Shown piece by piece: positions 1-8,421 of a stretch of DNA of 64,000 bases. The notes under the pieces are model-generated. The model saw nothing but the letters and a program-made list of their open reading frames with translations. It was not told the origin of the DNA and did not search any database. Origin of the DNA: Burkholderia plantarii (GTDB lineage: Bacteria > Pseudomonadota > Gammaproteobacteria > Burkholderiales > Burkholderiaceae); NCBI RefSeq assembly GCF_001411805.1, contig NZ_CP007213.1:2170001-2234000 (forward strand). The letters run 5' to 3'. A program made the position numbers and the translations under genes. How positions within the stretch are numbered: position 1 is the first letter of the stretch; each line of letters starts with the position of its first letter.

Positions 1-938
1 CCAACGACGGGACGCTCGGCCAGGGCGGCCGCGAGTTCGGCCGGCAGGCGTTCGTCGGGCTCGCCAGGGCCGGCCTCGGCACGCTCAGCTTCGGCCGCCA
101 GTACGAGCCGCTGTCGGACCTCGTGGCCCAATACGCGGGGCCGGGCTTCTGGTCGCCCGCGACCCACGTCGGCGACAACGACAACCTGAACCAGACGTTT
201 CGCATCAACAACGCCGTGAAGTTCCGCAGCGATACGTTCGCCGGCTTCACCGTCGACGCGCTCTACGCGTTCAGCAACCAGGCCGGCTCGGGCGGCGGCA
301 CCGGCTTCGGCAACAACCGGGCCTGGGGGATCGCGGCGACCTACGCCAACGGGCCGCTGTCGCTGGGCGGCGGCTACCTCGTGCTGAACCACCCGAACGC
401 GGCCGGCAACGCCGGCGGCGCGATCGGCGGCGCCAGCCCCACCACCGGCGACGACTACGGCGGCGCGTTCTTCTACGGACTCGACGGCGGCGTGACGAAG
501 CAGCAGATCGCCGTGGCCGGCGCGAACTACACGGCGGGCGCCGCGATCGTCGGCTTCGCCTGGAGCCATACGCAGCTGGACTACGTGGACGGCTCGTCGC
601 GCAAGCTCGACAACTACGACCTGAACGCGCGCTACCGACTCACGCCGGCCACCACGCTGGTCGGCATCTACGCGTTCACCGACGGCCGCGCGAGCGGCCT
701 GCCCGGCGCCGGCGGCACGCTCAAGCCGCGCTGGCACCAGTTCACGCTCGGCCTCGACTACGCGCTGTCCAAGCGCACCGAGCTGTATCTGTCGGGCGTC
801 TACCAGCTCGCGGCCGGCGACGCGAGTACCTCGGCCGGCGGCGGCTACCGCGCGATCGCGGCGATCGCCGACGCCGGCACCGCATCGTCGACGAACCGCC
901 AGGTGGCCGCGTTCGGCGGGATTCGCGTGAAGTTCTGA
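1..938 (+). CDS. Gram-negative porin, 3' part (5' end outside window)
   Basis: This is the C-terminal part of a trimeric general porin of the OmpC/Omp32 type common in Burkholderia, which forms a 16-strand beta-barrel for diffusion of small solutes across the outer membrane. The frame is open from base 3. It begins with the porin signature around the first beta-strands (GREFGRQAFVGL, then GTLSFGRQYEPLSDL), so only the signal peptide and first strands are missing. The rest shows alternating hydrophobic strands and Gly/Asn/Asp-rich loops, and the protein ends in ...GIRVKF; the terminal Phe is the usual barrel-assembly signal. A GTG at base 123 lies inside the conserved part and is not the start. 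Substrate preference cannot be read. The next gene is convergent. Confidence in the family is high. Confidence 0.93.
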   Translation, partial: NDGTLGQGGREFGRQAFVGLARAGLGTLSFGRQYEPLSDLVAQYAGPGFWSPATHVGDNDNLNQTFRINNAVKFRSDTFAGFTVDALYAFSNQAGSGGGTGFGNNRAWGIAATYANGPLSLGGGYLVLNHPNAAGNAGGAIGGASPTTGDDYGGAFFYGLDGGVTKQQIAVAGANYTAGAAIVGFAWSHTQLDYVDGSSRKLDNYDLNARYRLTPATTLVGIYAFTDGRASGLPGAGGTLKPRWHQFTLGLDYALSKRTELYLSGVYQLAAGDASTSAGGGYRAIAAIADAGTASSTNRQVAAFGGIRVKF

Positions 939-947
939 CGGCCGGCG

Positions 948-1033
948 GCGGCTGCAAGGACCGTAGCGATCACGACAACCGTCGCCGCCGCGGGCGGCCC
1001 GCCGGCTCGCCCGCCGCCCGCCATTGCAGCCGC
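948..1033. repeat. Inverted repeat between convergent genes
   Basis: A perfect 10-bp inverted repeat, GCGGCTGCAA (948-957) and TTGCAGCCGC (1024-1033), spans most of the gap between the porin stop and the stop of the convergent binding-protein gene. The 66-nt loop is long and there is no clear T-run. It may help end transcription from both sides but is not a textbook terminator. Confidence 0.3.
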
Positions 1034-1068
1034 TTCCTCCGCCGTCGCCGGCGCGGCGCGCCGCCCTC

Positions 1069-2124
1069 CTACTCGTCCGCGTCCGGCATCCAGGCGGCGC
1101 GGGCCGCGTCGGCACGGCGGAACGCCGGGAACTTCGCGCCGAGTTCGGCGATGTTGTGGATGTCGAGCTTCTGCAGGTCGGCGCGCGTGATCAGCGTCGG
1201 CTTCACCTCGATGCGGTGCCCCGGGTCCTGCCCGGCCACCAGCAGCGCCGCGGCGCGCACCGACACGGCGCCCACCACGGCCGGGTTGGTGGCTGCGGTG
1301 GCCACCCACGGGCTGTCCGGCGCGCGGATCGCCTGGATGTCGGCGGTCGAGATGTCGGCGCTGTAGATCCGCAGCTTCGCGGCGATGCCGTTCTCGTCGG
1401 CGGCCAGCTTCGCGCCGCGCGCGAATTCGTCGTAGGGGGCGAACACCACGCGCACGCCCGGATGCGCGCGGAACGCGGCCGCCGCCTGGTTCGCCACCGA
1501 CTGCGCGATCGGATTGTCGACGGTGCCGAAGCGGGCGCTTTCCTTCACGCCCGGATGCGCGGCCTTGAACGCCTGCCAGACCGCGTCGCGGCGATCGAGC
1601 GGCGCGAAGCCGGCCACGTAGACGTAGGCCGCCTCGAACGCCGTGCCGTTGTCCTTCACGGCCTGCCCGAGCAGCAGCGTGGCGAGGTCGTGGTCGCTCT
1701 GCTCGATCTGCGGCACCTTCGGGTTCGCCAGATCGACGTCGAACGCCACCACCTTGATGCCCTTGTCGAGCGCGCGCTGCACGACGTCCTTCAGCGATTC
1801 GGGCAGGCCGTGATTGACGACGATCGCCGCCACGCCGAGATCGATCGCCTGCTGGATCTGGTCGCGCTGCTGCGCGGCGTCCTGGCGGCCCTCGAACACG
1901 CGCAGGTCGATGCCGAGCGCCTTCGCCTGCTTCTGCGCGCCGGCCTCGTAGGCCTGGAAGAAATCGCCGGCCGACAGGTAGTTGACGAGCGCGACCTTGA
2001 CGCCGCCGCGATCGAACGGCGCGGGCGCGTGCGCGAGCCCTGGCGCGGCAAGCGCGGAGGCGGCCGGGAACGCGGCGGCGAACAGCAGCGGCAGCGCGTA
2101 CTTGCGGACGAACGAATCGATCAT
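1069..2124 (-). CDS. Sugar ABC transporter periplasmic binding protein (ribose/Peripla_BP_4 type)
   Basis: This is the periplasmic sugar-binding component of the importer encoded just upstream. The 351-residue product starts with a signal peptide (MIDSFVRKYALPLL, hydrophobic core, ALAAP cleavage region). Mature folding motifs follow: VKVALVNYLSAGDFF, GVAAIVVNHG, KVVAFDVD and DNPIAQSVANQ. This is the RbsB-like two-lobed fold in which aromatic and charged residues clamp a sugar. ATG 2124 is chosen because the frame upstream of it lies in GC-rich noncoding DNA and the signal peptide starts there. It is the last gene of the ATPase-permease-binding protein operon, 287 bp after the permease; that gap is larger than usual and could carry a stabilising or second promoter element. 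The sugar is unknown. Confidence 0.9.
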   Translation of the reverse strand: MIDSFVRKYALPLLFAAAFPAASALAAPGLAHAPAPFDRGGVKVALVNYLSAGDFFQAYEAGAQKQAKALGIDLRVFEGRQDAAQQRDQIQQAIDLGVAAIVVNHGLPESLKDVVQRALDKGIKVVAFDVDLANPKVPQIEQSDHDLATLLLGQAVKDNGTAFEAAYVYVAGFAPLDRRDAVWQAFKAAHPGVKESARFGTVDNPIAQSVANQAAAAFRAHPGVRVVFAPYDEFARGAKLAADENGIAAKLRIYSADISTADIQAIRAPDSPWVATAATNPAVVGAVSVRAAALLVAGQDPGHRIEVKPTLITRADLQKLDIHNIAELGAKFPAFRRADAARAAWMPDADE

Positions 2125-2411
2125 GAGCAGGAACCTGGATGAGAAGTGAATCGGGACCGGCGCTTGAAGGCGCGCCGGCCGCCTGGGTGAAACCGTCGAT
2201 GCGTGCATCGCGCCGGCCGCGCGGGCGCCGCCGGCCGGCGATGCCTCGCCCGGATGCCGCGACGACACGCCATGCCGCCTACCGCGCGGCCCGGCCATGC
2301 ACGGACGAGGCGGCAAGGCGTTGAAACGACGCGGCAAAACAACGATTCGCGACAACGACGCGGCAACGGGCCGAAACGGGCTGAAACGGCGAAACCCCGC
2401 CGTGCCGCCGC

Positions 2412-3506
2412 TCAGCGCACGCCCCGCGCGCCGATCCCGAACGTGAACGCGAGCGCGCCCACCAGCAGCGCGCCCTTGATGAAATCCTGCATGTAGTACG
2501 GCGCGTTGAGCATGGTCAGGCCGTTGAGCAGCACGTCCACGAAGATCGCGCCCGTCACCGCGCCGATCACGTTCGGGCGCTTGAGGCCCCACACGGCGTA
2601 CCCGATCAGCGCGGCGGCCACCGCGTCGAGCAGCAGCGAATGACCGGCGCCCACGTCGCCGCGCCCGACGCGCGCGGCGATCAGCGCGCCGCCGAGCGAG
2701 GCGATGCTGGCCGACGCCACGTAGGCGGCGATCCGGTAGCGCGTGGTGGGCGCCCCGGCGAGCCGGGCAGCCGTCTCGTTGCCGCCGGTGGCGTAGAGCA
2801 CGCGGCCCCAGCGGCTGAACTCGGTGACGAGCACCGCCAGCACGGTCACGGCAGCCAGCACCAGTACCGGCAGCGGCACCACCTCGAGCCAGCGCGCGCG
2901 GCCGAGCGCGAGGAACGCGGCCGGGAATTCGCCGCTCGCCTCGCTGCCGTCGGGCAGGATCGTGCCGGTGGCGAGCGAGCGCCCGCCAGTCGGAATCAGT
3001 TGCAGGCCGGCCAGCAGGAACAGCGTGCCGAGCGTCGCGAGCTGGTCTGGAACCTTCAGGCGCGTGATCAGCAAGCCGTTCACGAGCCCGGTCGCCACCC
3101 CGAGCACGAGACACGCGCCGAGCGCCGCCCAGGCACCGCCATGCCAGACCACCAGCACGTAGCTGGCCGCCATCTGCGCGGTGGCGGCGGTGCTGCCGAC
3201 CGACAGGTCGAAGCCGCCCACCGCCAGCGACAGCGTCACGCCGATCGCGAGCAGCGCGACGATCGAGGCCGCCTGCAGGATGCTGAACAGGTTGTCGATG
3301 CCGATGAAGGCCGGCTCGCGCCAGGCGAAGCCGGCCACCAGCGCGGCCAGCAGCACCAGCAGCCCGCCGCGTTCGAGCCAGCCGGCGAAGCGCCGCGCCG
3401 GGCGCGCCGATGGGGCCAATGGCGCCGATGGTCCGGGCGGCGGCGGCGCCGGTTCGGCGCGCGCGGGCGCCATGCTTGCGGCCAGCCGGCCGACCCGGGT
3501 TTTCAT
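2412..3506 (-). CDS. Sugar ABC transporter permease (RbsC family)
   Basis: This is an inner-membrane permease of the BPD_transp_2 (RbsC/XylH/YjfF) family, forming the sugar channel together with the adjacent ATPase. The 364-residue product has a long Ala/Pro-rich cytoplasmic N-terminus of about 40 residues. About 8-10 hydrophobic helices follow, with the family motifs GVTLSLAVGGFDLSVGS and LLDAVAAALIGYAVWG and a late GAIFVDVLLNGL helix. ATG 3506 overlaps the TGA of the ATPase gene (TGATG), so the two are translationally coupled; a GTG three bases upstream (3509) is an alternative. Context makes it part of one importer with the genes on either side. The substrate cannot be told from the sequence. 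Confidence 0.92.
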   Translation of the reverse strand: MKTRVGRLAASMAPARAEPAPPPPGPSAPLAPSARPARRFAGWLERGGLLVLLAALVAGFAWREPAFIGIDNLFSILQAASIVALLAIGVTLSLAVGGFDLSVGSTAATAQMAASYVLVVWHGGAWAALGACLVLGVATGLVNGLLITRLKVPDQLATLGTLFLLAGLQLIPTGGRSLATGTILPDGSEASGEFPAAFLALGRARWLEVVPLPVLVLAAVTVLAVLVTEFSRWGRVLYATGGNETAARLAGAPTTRYRIAAYVASASIASLGGALIAARVGRGDVGAGHSLLLDAVAAALIGYAVWGLKRPNVIGAVTGAIFVDVLLNGLTMLNAPYYMQDFIKGALLVGALAFTFGIGARGVR

Positions 3507-5047
3507 CACGCGGTCTCCCTGATCACGTCGTCGCTGCGGCCGATGCGCAGCCGGTCGAATTCCAGTACCCGGTCGGCGAGTTCGAACGCCTCCTCGGGAT
3601 CGCTGACGAACACCAGCGTCGCGTAGCCGGCCGCGCCGCGGCGCAGCACCTCGACGATCTCGGCGCGCGCGCCCACGTCCACGCCCTGGAACGGCTCGTC
3701 GAGCAGCAGCAGCGCGGCCGGCTCGGCGAAGCCGCGCGCCAGCGCGACCTTCTGCTGGTTGCCGCCCGACAGCCGCGCGACGCGGTCGTCCGGCCCCGTG
3801 CAGCGGATCGTCAGGCGCCGGATCAGCGCAGCCGCGCGCTCGCGTTCGAGGCGGCGGGCGACGCGCCCAAGCGGGAACCAGCGCGCGAGGAACGCGAAGC
3901 TCAGCGTGCCGGCCACCGACGCGAACGGGACCGAATCGGGGAACAGCGAACTGGCCCAGCGGTCCTCGCCGAGCATCACCACGCCGGCGGCCACCGCCTC
4001 GGCCGGGCCGCGCGGCCGCCAGGGCCGGCCGTCCAGCGTCATCGCGCCGGCCGCGTACCGCTCCAGGCCGAACACGGTGCGCGCGAGGCGCGACTTGCCA
4101 CCACCGATCGGTCCGGCGAACGCGACGATCTCGCCGCGCGCCGCGTCGAAATCGAGCGGTGGCGCGTCGTCGAACAGCTTCAGGCCGCGCGCCGAGAAGC
4201 CGGCCGCCAGCGGCGGCGCGCCGTGGCGGGCCGGGCCGCGAGGATCGTTCGGGTTCGCCGGGTTCGCTGGATACGACGAACCCGCCGCGCCATGCGCCGC
4301 CTTACGCGGCAGCGGCCGGCCGATCATCGCGGTCACGGCCGCGTCGTAGTCGAACGGCGCCGCGATCGCGGCCACCTCGCGCCCGTCACGCAGCACCAGC
4401 GCGCGATCGGCCATGCGACGCAGGTCGCCGGAGCGATGCGAGACGAGCAGGATCGCCACGCCGCGCTCGCGCAGGCGGTCGAGCGCGCCGAACAGGCGCT
4501 CGGCCTCGTCGGCCGACAGGCTTGCCGTGGGCTCGTCGAGGATCAGCAGCGCGGGATCGGCGTCGAGCGCGCGCGCCAGCGTCACGAGCTGGCGGATCGC
4601 CACCGGCTGCGCCTGGGCCGGCGCCGCCAGATCCACCTCGAGCCCGACGCGCGCGGCCAGCGCCGCCGCGGCGCGGCGGCGGGCCGCCGGCGTTTCGAAC
4701 CAGCGGCCATCGCCGCGATTCGTCCGGTCCAGCAGCAGGTTCTCGGCGATCGACAGCGTCGGCACGATCGCCTCGGCCACCGACTGGTGCATGGTCGCGA
4801 TGCCGGCCGCCTTCGCCTGCTGCGTGCCGGCCGGCGCGAACGGCCGGCCGCGCAGGCGGATCGTGCCGGCGTCGGCGCGCAGCACGCCGCTCAGGATCTT
4901 CACGAGCGTGGATTTGCCGGCGCCGTTCGCGCCCATCAGCGCGACCACCTCGCCGGCGCGCATCGTCAGGTCGACGCCGTCGAGCGCGCGCGTCGCGCCG
5001 AAACGCTTCGCCAGGCCGCGCGCCTCCAGCACCGGCGCCGCGCTCAT
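3506..5047 (-). CDS. Sugar ABC transporter ATP-binding protein, double ATPase domain (RbsA/MglA type)
   Basis: This is the cytoplasmic ATPase that drives the sugar importer. The 513-residue product has two fused nucleotide-binding domains, as in RbsA. The N-terminal domain carries Walker A GANGAGKST (about residues 37-45) and Walker B LLILDEPTAS. The C-terminal domain has a degenerate Walker A (GPIGGGKS) but a canonical signature LSGGNQQKVALA and Walker B LLLLDEPFQGVDVG. Such asymmetry, with one weakened site, is normal for the family. The start is ATG 5047; the 19 codons upstream in frame are Arg-rich noncoding translation. It is the first gene of the operon, with a plausible promoter at 5144-5172, and its stop overlaps the permease start. 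Confidence 0.93.
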   Translation of the reverse strand: MSAAPVLEARGLAKRFGATRALDGVDLTMRAGEVVALMGANGAGKSTLVKILSGVLRADAGTIRLRGRPFAPAGTQQAKAAGIATMHQSVAEAIVPTLSIAENLLLDRTNRGDGRWFETPAARRRAAAALAARVGLEVDLAAPAQAQPVAIRQLVTLARALDADPALLILDEPTASLSADEAERLFGALDRLRERGVAILLVSHRSGDLRRMADRALVLRDGREVAAIAAPFDYDAAVTAMIGRPLPRKAAHGAAGSSYPANPANPNDPRGPARHGAPPLAAGFSARGLKLFDDAPPLDFDAARGEIVAFAGPIGGGKSRLARTVFGLERYAAGAMTLDGRPWRPRGPAEAVAAGVVMLGEDRWASSLFPDSVPFASVAGTLSFAFLARWFPLGRVARRLERERAAALIRRLTIRCTGPDDRVARLSGGNQQKVALARGFAEPAALLLLDEPFQGVDVGARAEIVEVLRRGAAGYATLVFVSDPEEAFELADRVLEFDRLRIGRSDDVIRETA

Positions 5048-5143
5048 GCGGCGCCTCCGGCCCGACGCACGACGGCCGCGCCGGCGCTCGGGCGAGCGGC
5101 GCAAGGGGGGAGCGAATGGTTGGCGGGCGGCGTCATCGCAGCG

Positions 5144-5172
5144 TTATATAGGCGATCGCGCGCGCGAGGCAA
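5144..5172 (-). promoter_or_regulatory. Sigma-70-like promoter candidate for the sugar importer operon
   Basis: On the minus strand TTGCCT (5172-5167) is followed after 16-18 bp by TATATAAC (5150-5143), giving TATATA or TATAAC as the -10. The site lies about 95 bp upstream of the ATPase start. It is an AT-rich patch in otherwise GC-rich DNA, which supports it. Confidence 0.45.
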
Positions 5173-5396
5173 CGAATCGGTTCTGCTATGCATATCAGCA
5201 CGGCACGCTCGGCACGGCACGCGGCGCGCGCGCACGAATGCAAATCACAAATGCTTGTTTGCGATCGCGCGGACGCTCGACAAGAATGAATCGTCCCTGC
5301 GTCTGCCGTCATGCGCCGCGCCGCCCGCTGACGCCGTGCGCCATGTCGTGCCCTACGCCGTGCCCCGCGCCATGTCTTATGCCGCTCATTTCGTTA

Positions 5397-5414
5397 GTGA
5401 TCCTTTTCGATCAC
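5397..5414. promoter_or_regulatory. Inverted repeat (possible operator) before the sulfonate binding-protein gene
   Basis: GTGATC (5397-5402), a 6-bp spacer CTTTTC, then GATCAC (5409-5414) form a perfect 6-bp dyad 54 bp upstream of the ATG at 5469. Size and position fit a dimeric repressor or activator site; the regulator is unknown. Confidence 0.35.
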
Positions 5415-5468
5415 GACCGGCACGGCATTCGTCATGACGCCCGCTTCCACGACCGCCACCTGCCGCCC

Positions 5469-6593
5469 ATGCCGATCCGTCCCGTGTCCCGCCAGCCGTC
5501 CCGCTTCGCCGGTTTCCTCCGTTGCCTCCGTGTCGCCGCCGTGCTGGTGCCGGGCGCGTTCGCGGCCTGCCTCGCGACCGGCGCGGGCGTGGCCCGCGCC
5601 GCCGAACCGCTGACGATCCGCATCGGCGTGGCCCAGCAGGGCGCGGGCGATCCGCCGACCTTCGGCGGCAGCGCCGGCGCGACGGTGCAACAGCAGAAGC
5701 TGCTCGAAAAGGAATTCGCGCGCGACGGCATCCGCGTGCAGTGGCTGTTCTTCAAGGGGGCGGGGCCGGCCGTCAACGAGGCGATCGCGGACAAATCGCT
5801 CGACTTCGCGCTGCAGGGCGACCTGCCGGCCGTGCTGGCGCGCGCCAACGGCCTGAACACGCACCTGATCGCGGCCGTCGGCGTGAGGAGCGGCATCAAG
5901 ATCGGCGTGCCGGCCGGCTCCGCGATCCGCTCGGTGGCCGACCTGAAGGGCAAGCGCGTCGCGATCTTCCGCGGCACCAACCTCCAGCTCGTGATCGACA
6001 ACGTGCTGGCCGCGAACCATCTCGACGAGCGCGACCTGCGCGTGATCAACCTGGACACCGCCAGCGCGCTCGCGGCGCTGGCCTCGCAGGGCATCGACGC
6101 GTCGGTCAACGACTATCACCTGTCGAAGCTGGTCGATTCGGGGCTCGCGAAGATCATCTACGAATCGCAGGACGACGGCCCGCAATACACGCGCCAGTCG
6201 CACCTGCTGGTGCTCGACGATTTCGAGCGCGCGCATCCCGACCTCGTGCAGCGCGTCGTCAACGTGTTCGTGGCCGCCTCGCGCTGGGCCTCCGACGAGG
6301 CGAACCGCGACGCGCTGCTCGCGCAGTGGGCGGCGAGCGGGATTCCGGTGGCGTCGTGGCAGGCCGAATTCCCGGCCGGCACGCTGAAGTCGCGCAACTC
6401 GCCGCTGCTCGATCCGTTCTTCGCCGCGCGCTATCAAGCCGTGGCGCAGGACGCGCTGAAGCTGAAGCTGATCCGCCGGCCGGTGGACCTCAACGGCTGG
6501 ATCGAGCCGGTCTATCTCGACCGCGCGCTGAAGGCGCAGCACCTCGAACACTACTGGCCGGGCTACGACGCGTCGGGCCGGCCGCAATCGTGA
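5469..6593 (+). CDS. Aliphatic sulfonate ABC transporter binding protein (SsuA-like)
   Basis: This is the periplasmic binding protein of a sulfonate-type (SsuA/TauA, NMT1-like) importer, which supplies organosulfur compounds when sulfate is scarce. The 374-residue product has a signal sequence of about 40 residues ending near GVARAAEP. Family motifs follow: IRIGVAQQG, VQWLFFKGAGPAVNEAIADKSLD, DFALQGDLPAVLARANG and VADLKGKRVAIFRGTN. ATG 5469 begins directly before the signal peptide; the open frame upstream is noncoding. It leads a run of genes (two permeases, ATPase, two TauD-type enzymes, a monooxygenase) on the same strand with short gaps, which supports a sulfur role rather than nitrate or thiamine-precursor uptake, the other functions of this fold. 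Confidence 0.88.
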   Translation: MPIRPVSRQPSRFAGFLRCLRVAAVLVPGAFAACLATGAGVARAAEPLTIRIGVAQQGAGDPPTFGGSAGATVQQQKLLEKEFARDGIRVQWLFFKGAGPAVNEAIADKSLDFALQGDLPAVLARANGLNTHLIAAVGVRSGIKIGVPAGSAIRSVADLKGKRVAIFRGTNLQLVIDNVLAANHLDERDLRVINLDTASALAALASQGIDASVNDYHLSKLVDSGLAKIIYESQDDGPQYTRQSHLLVLDDFERAHPDLVQRVVNVFVAASRWASDEANRDALLAQWAASGIPVASWQAEFPAGTLKSRNSPLLDPFFAARYQAVAQDALKLKLIRRPVDLNGWIEPVYLDRALKAQHLEHYWPGYDASGRPQS

Positions 6594-6607
6594 CGGAGGC
6601 CGCCGCC

Positions 6608-7516
6608 ATGAGCGATACCGCGATCCCGCTCGCCGAGCGTCGCCGCGACGGCGCCGCCGCGCACGCCGCTCCATCCCCGGCGCCGGCCCCGGCCTCGGCT
6701 GCCCGGGCATTCGCGCCGCCGCACGGCGCCGCGCCACCGCGCGGGCGCGCCGCCGCGCTCGGCTGGTGGCTCGCGCCGTGGCTGCTGCCCGCGCTGCTGT
6801 TCGCGCTCTGGACGCTCGGCTGCGCGCGCGGCTGGATCGCGCCGCAGATCCTGCCGCCGCCCGAGGCGGTCTGGCAGACGCTCGTCGAGCTGGCGCGCGG
6901 CGGCGACCTGGCCAGCAACGCCTGGATCAGCCTGCAGCGCGTGCTGCTCGGCTTCGCCGCCGGCACGCTGGGCGGTTTCGCGATCGGCGCCTGGCTGGGC
7001 GTGTCGCGCACGGCCGAAGCCTACGTGCTGCCGAGCTTCAACGCGATCGTGCAGATCCCCGTGCTCGGCTGGCTGCCGTTCCTGCTGCTGCTCGTGGGCG
7101 TCGGCGAACCGCTCAAGATCATCCTGATCGCGCACGCGGCGCTGGTGCCGGTGGCGATGAGTACCTTGCAGGGCTTTCGCGAGGCGCCGGCCGCGCTCGA
7201 CGAGGTGGCGCGCGGGTTCGGCTACACGCGCCGGCAGCGCATCGCACACGTGGTACTGCCGGCCGCCGTGCCGACGCTCGCCACCGGCCTGCGGCTCGGC
7301 TTCACGAAGGCATGGCTCGCGCTCGTGGTGGTCGAGCTGGTCGCCTCCTCGGAGGGGCTCGGCTACCTGATCGTCTATGGGCGCCAGCTGTTCCAGCTCG
7401 ACCTGGTGATGGCGGCGGTGGTGATCGTCGGCGCGATCGGCTACGCGATCAACCGCCTGCTCGACGCGCTCGAGGCGCGCCTGCGGCGCGGCCGACCCTC
7501 GGCGTTTCGCGCATGA
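6608..7516 (+). CDS. Sulfonate-type ABC transporter permease 1 (SsuC-like)
   Basis: This is a BPD_transp_1 inner-membrane permease of 302 residues. The first 50 residues are Ala/Pro-rich and cytoplasmic. About six helices follow, with the EAA loop around EAPAALDEVARGFGYTRRQRIAHVVLPAAVP, which docks on the ATPase. ATG 6608 has a GGAGG (6594-6598) nine bases upstream; an in-frame GTG at 6590 that overlaps the previous stop is less likely. It overlaps the second permease by ATGA. Possession of two different permeases suggests a heterodimeric channel. Confidence 0.9.
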   Translation: MSDTAIPLAERRRDGAAAHAAPSPAPAPASAARAFAPPHGAAPPRGRAAALGWWLAPWLLPALLFALWTLGCARGWIAPQILPPPEAVWQTLVELARGGDLASNAWISLQRVLLGFAAGTLGGFAIGAWLGVSRTAEAYVLPSFNAIVQIPVLGWLPFLLLLVGVGEPLKIILIAHAALVPVAMSTLQGFREAPAALDEVARGFGYTRRQRIAHVVLPAAVPTLATGLRLGFTKAWLALVVVELVASSEGLGYLIVYGRQLFQLDLVMAAVVIVGAIGYAINRLLDALEARLRRGRPSAFRA

Positions 7517-8379
7517 GCGACGCCCGCCTTCCACCACTCGCCTCCCCGGAGCCGCGCCGCATGTCGCCCGCCGCGCCATCGCCCGCCCCGCCGGCGCAGG
7601 ACGCGCCGGCCGCGCGGCGCGTCCTGCGCCGCCCCGACCTGCGCGGGCTCGTGCTGCCCGCCGTCGCGCTGCTCGTCTGGTGGGCCGTGGCCGCCGCGCA
7701 TCGCGGCCACGCGGGCCTGCTGGTCGGCCCCGACGCCGTCTGGCGCACGGCGGTGCAGCAGGTCGCCAGCGGCGCGCTCGCCCGGGCCCTGTCCGCCTCG
7801 CTCGCGCGCGAGTTCGCCGGTTTCGCGATCGGCACCGCGCTCGGCCTGCTGCTCGGCACGGCGCTCGGGCTCTCGCGGCTCGCCGCGCGCCTGATCGGGC
7901 CGAGCTTCGACACCTTCAAGCAGATCTCGCTGTTCGCCTGGATTCCGCTGATCTCGGTCTGGTTCGGCCTCGGCGACACCGCGAAGGTGGTGTTCCTGTC
8001 GCTGGCCGCGCTGCTGCCGGTGGCGGCCCACACCTGCGACGGCATCCACGCGGTGCCGCGCGCCTACGTCGAGGTGGCGCGCACGCTGCGCTACTCGCGC
8101 GCGCAGCTGCTGCGCCACGTGATCCTGCCCGCCGCGCTGCCGTCGATCTCGACCGGGCTCTACCTGGGCCTGATCTATTCGTGGCTCGCCACGCTCGGCG
8201 CCGAGTACCTGCTGGTGGCCGGCAGCGGCATCGGCAACACGCTGATCGACGGCAGCGAGCAGTTCCGCATGGATCTCGTGCTGTTCGGCATCCTCGTGGT
8301 CGGCACCACGGGCTGGGCGCTCAATGCCGCCGCGCGCGCGCTCGAACGACGGCTGCTGGCGCGGCGCGGGCGTGCCTGA
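7513..8379 (+). CDS. Sulfonate-type ABC transporter permease 2
   Basis: This is a second SsuC/TauC-like permease of 288 residues. It has its own EAA loop (VPRAYVEVARTLRYSRAQL...HVILPAALPS) and about six membrane helices. It starts at ATG 7513, whose ATGA overlaps the stop of permease 1, so the two are coupled. The two permeases are clearly related but not close copies. Most E. coli-type ssu systems have one permease gene; here the pair would form the channel together with one ATPase gene and one binding protein. Confidence 0.9.
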   Translation: MSDARLPPLASPEPRRMSPAAPSPAPPAQDAPAARRVLRRPDLRGLVLPAVALLVWWAVAAAHRGHAGLLVGPDAVWRTAVQQVASGALARALSASLAREFAGFAIGTALGLLLGTALGLSRLAARLIGPSFDTFKQISLFAWIPLISVWFGLGDTAKVVFLSLAALLPVAAHTCDGIHAVPRAYVEVARTLRYSRAQLLRHVILPAALPSISTGLYLGLIYSWLATLGAEYLLVAGSGIGNTLIDGSEQFRMDLVLFGILVVGTTGWALNAAARALERRLLARRGRA

Positions 8380-8421
8380 CGGCGGCGCCACGCCCTCCCT
8401 TCCTCACTTCACCGGATCGCC

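Larger units (their letters stand above)
5048..5468. other. Divergent promoter region between sugar and sulfonate importers
   Basis: This is 421 bp without a credible gene. It contains a minus-strand promoter candidate (5144-5172), an inverted repeat near the plus-strand gene (5397-5414), and imperfect repeats of GCCGTGC/GCGCCATGTC around 5333-5385. Nothing else was recognised. Confidence 0.7.

Noticed and set aside
4413..5468. In-frame extension upstream of the sulfonate binding protein
   Set aside because: It crosses the sugar ATPase gene on the other strand, and a clean signal peptide begins at 5469.
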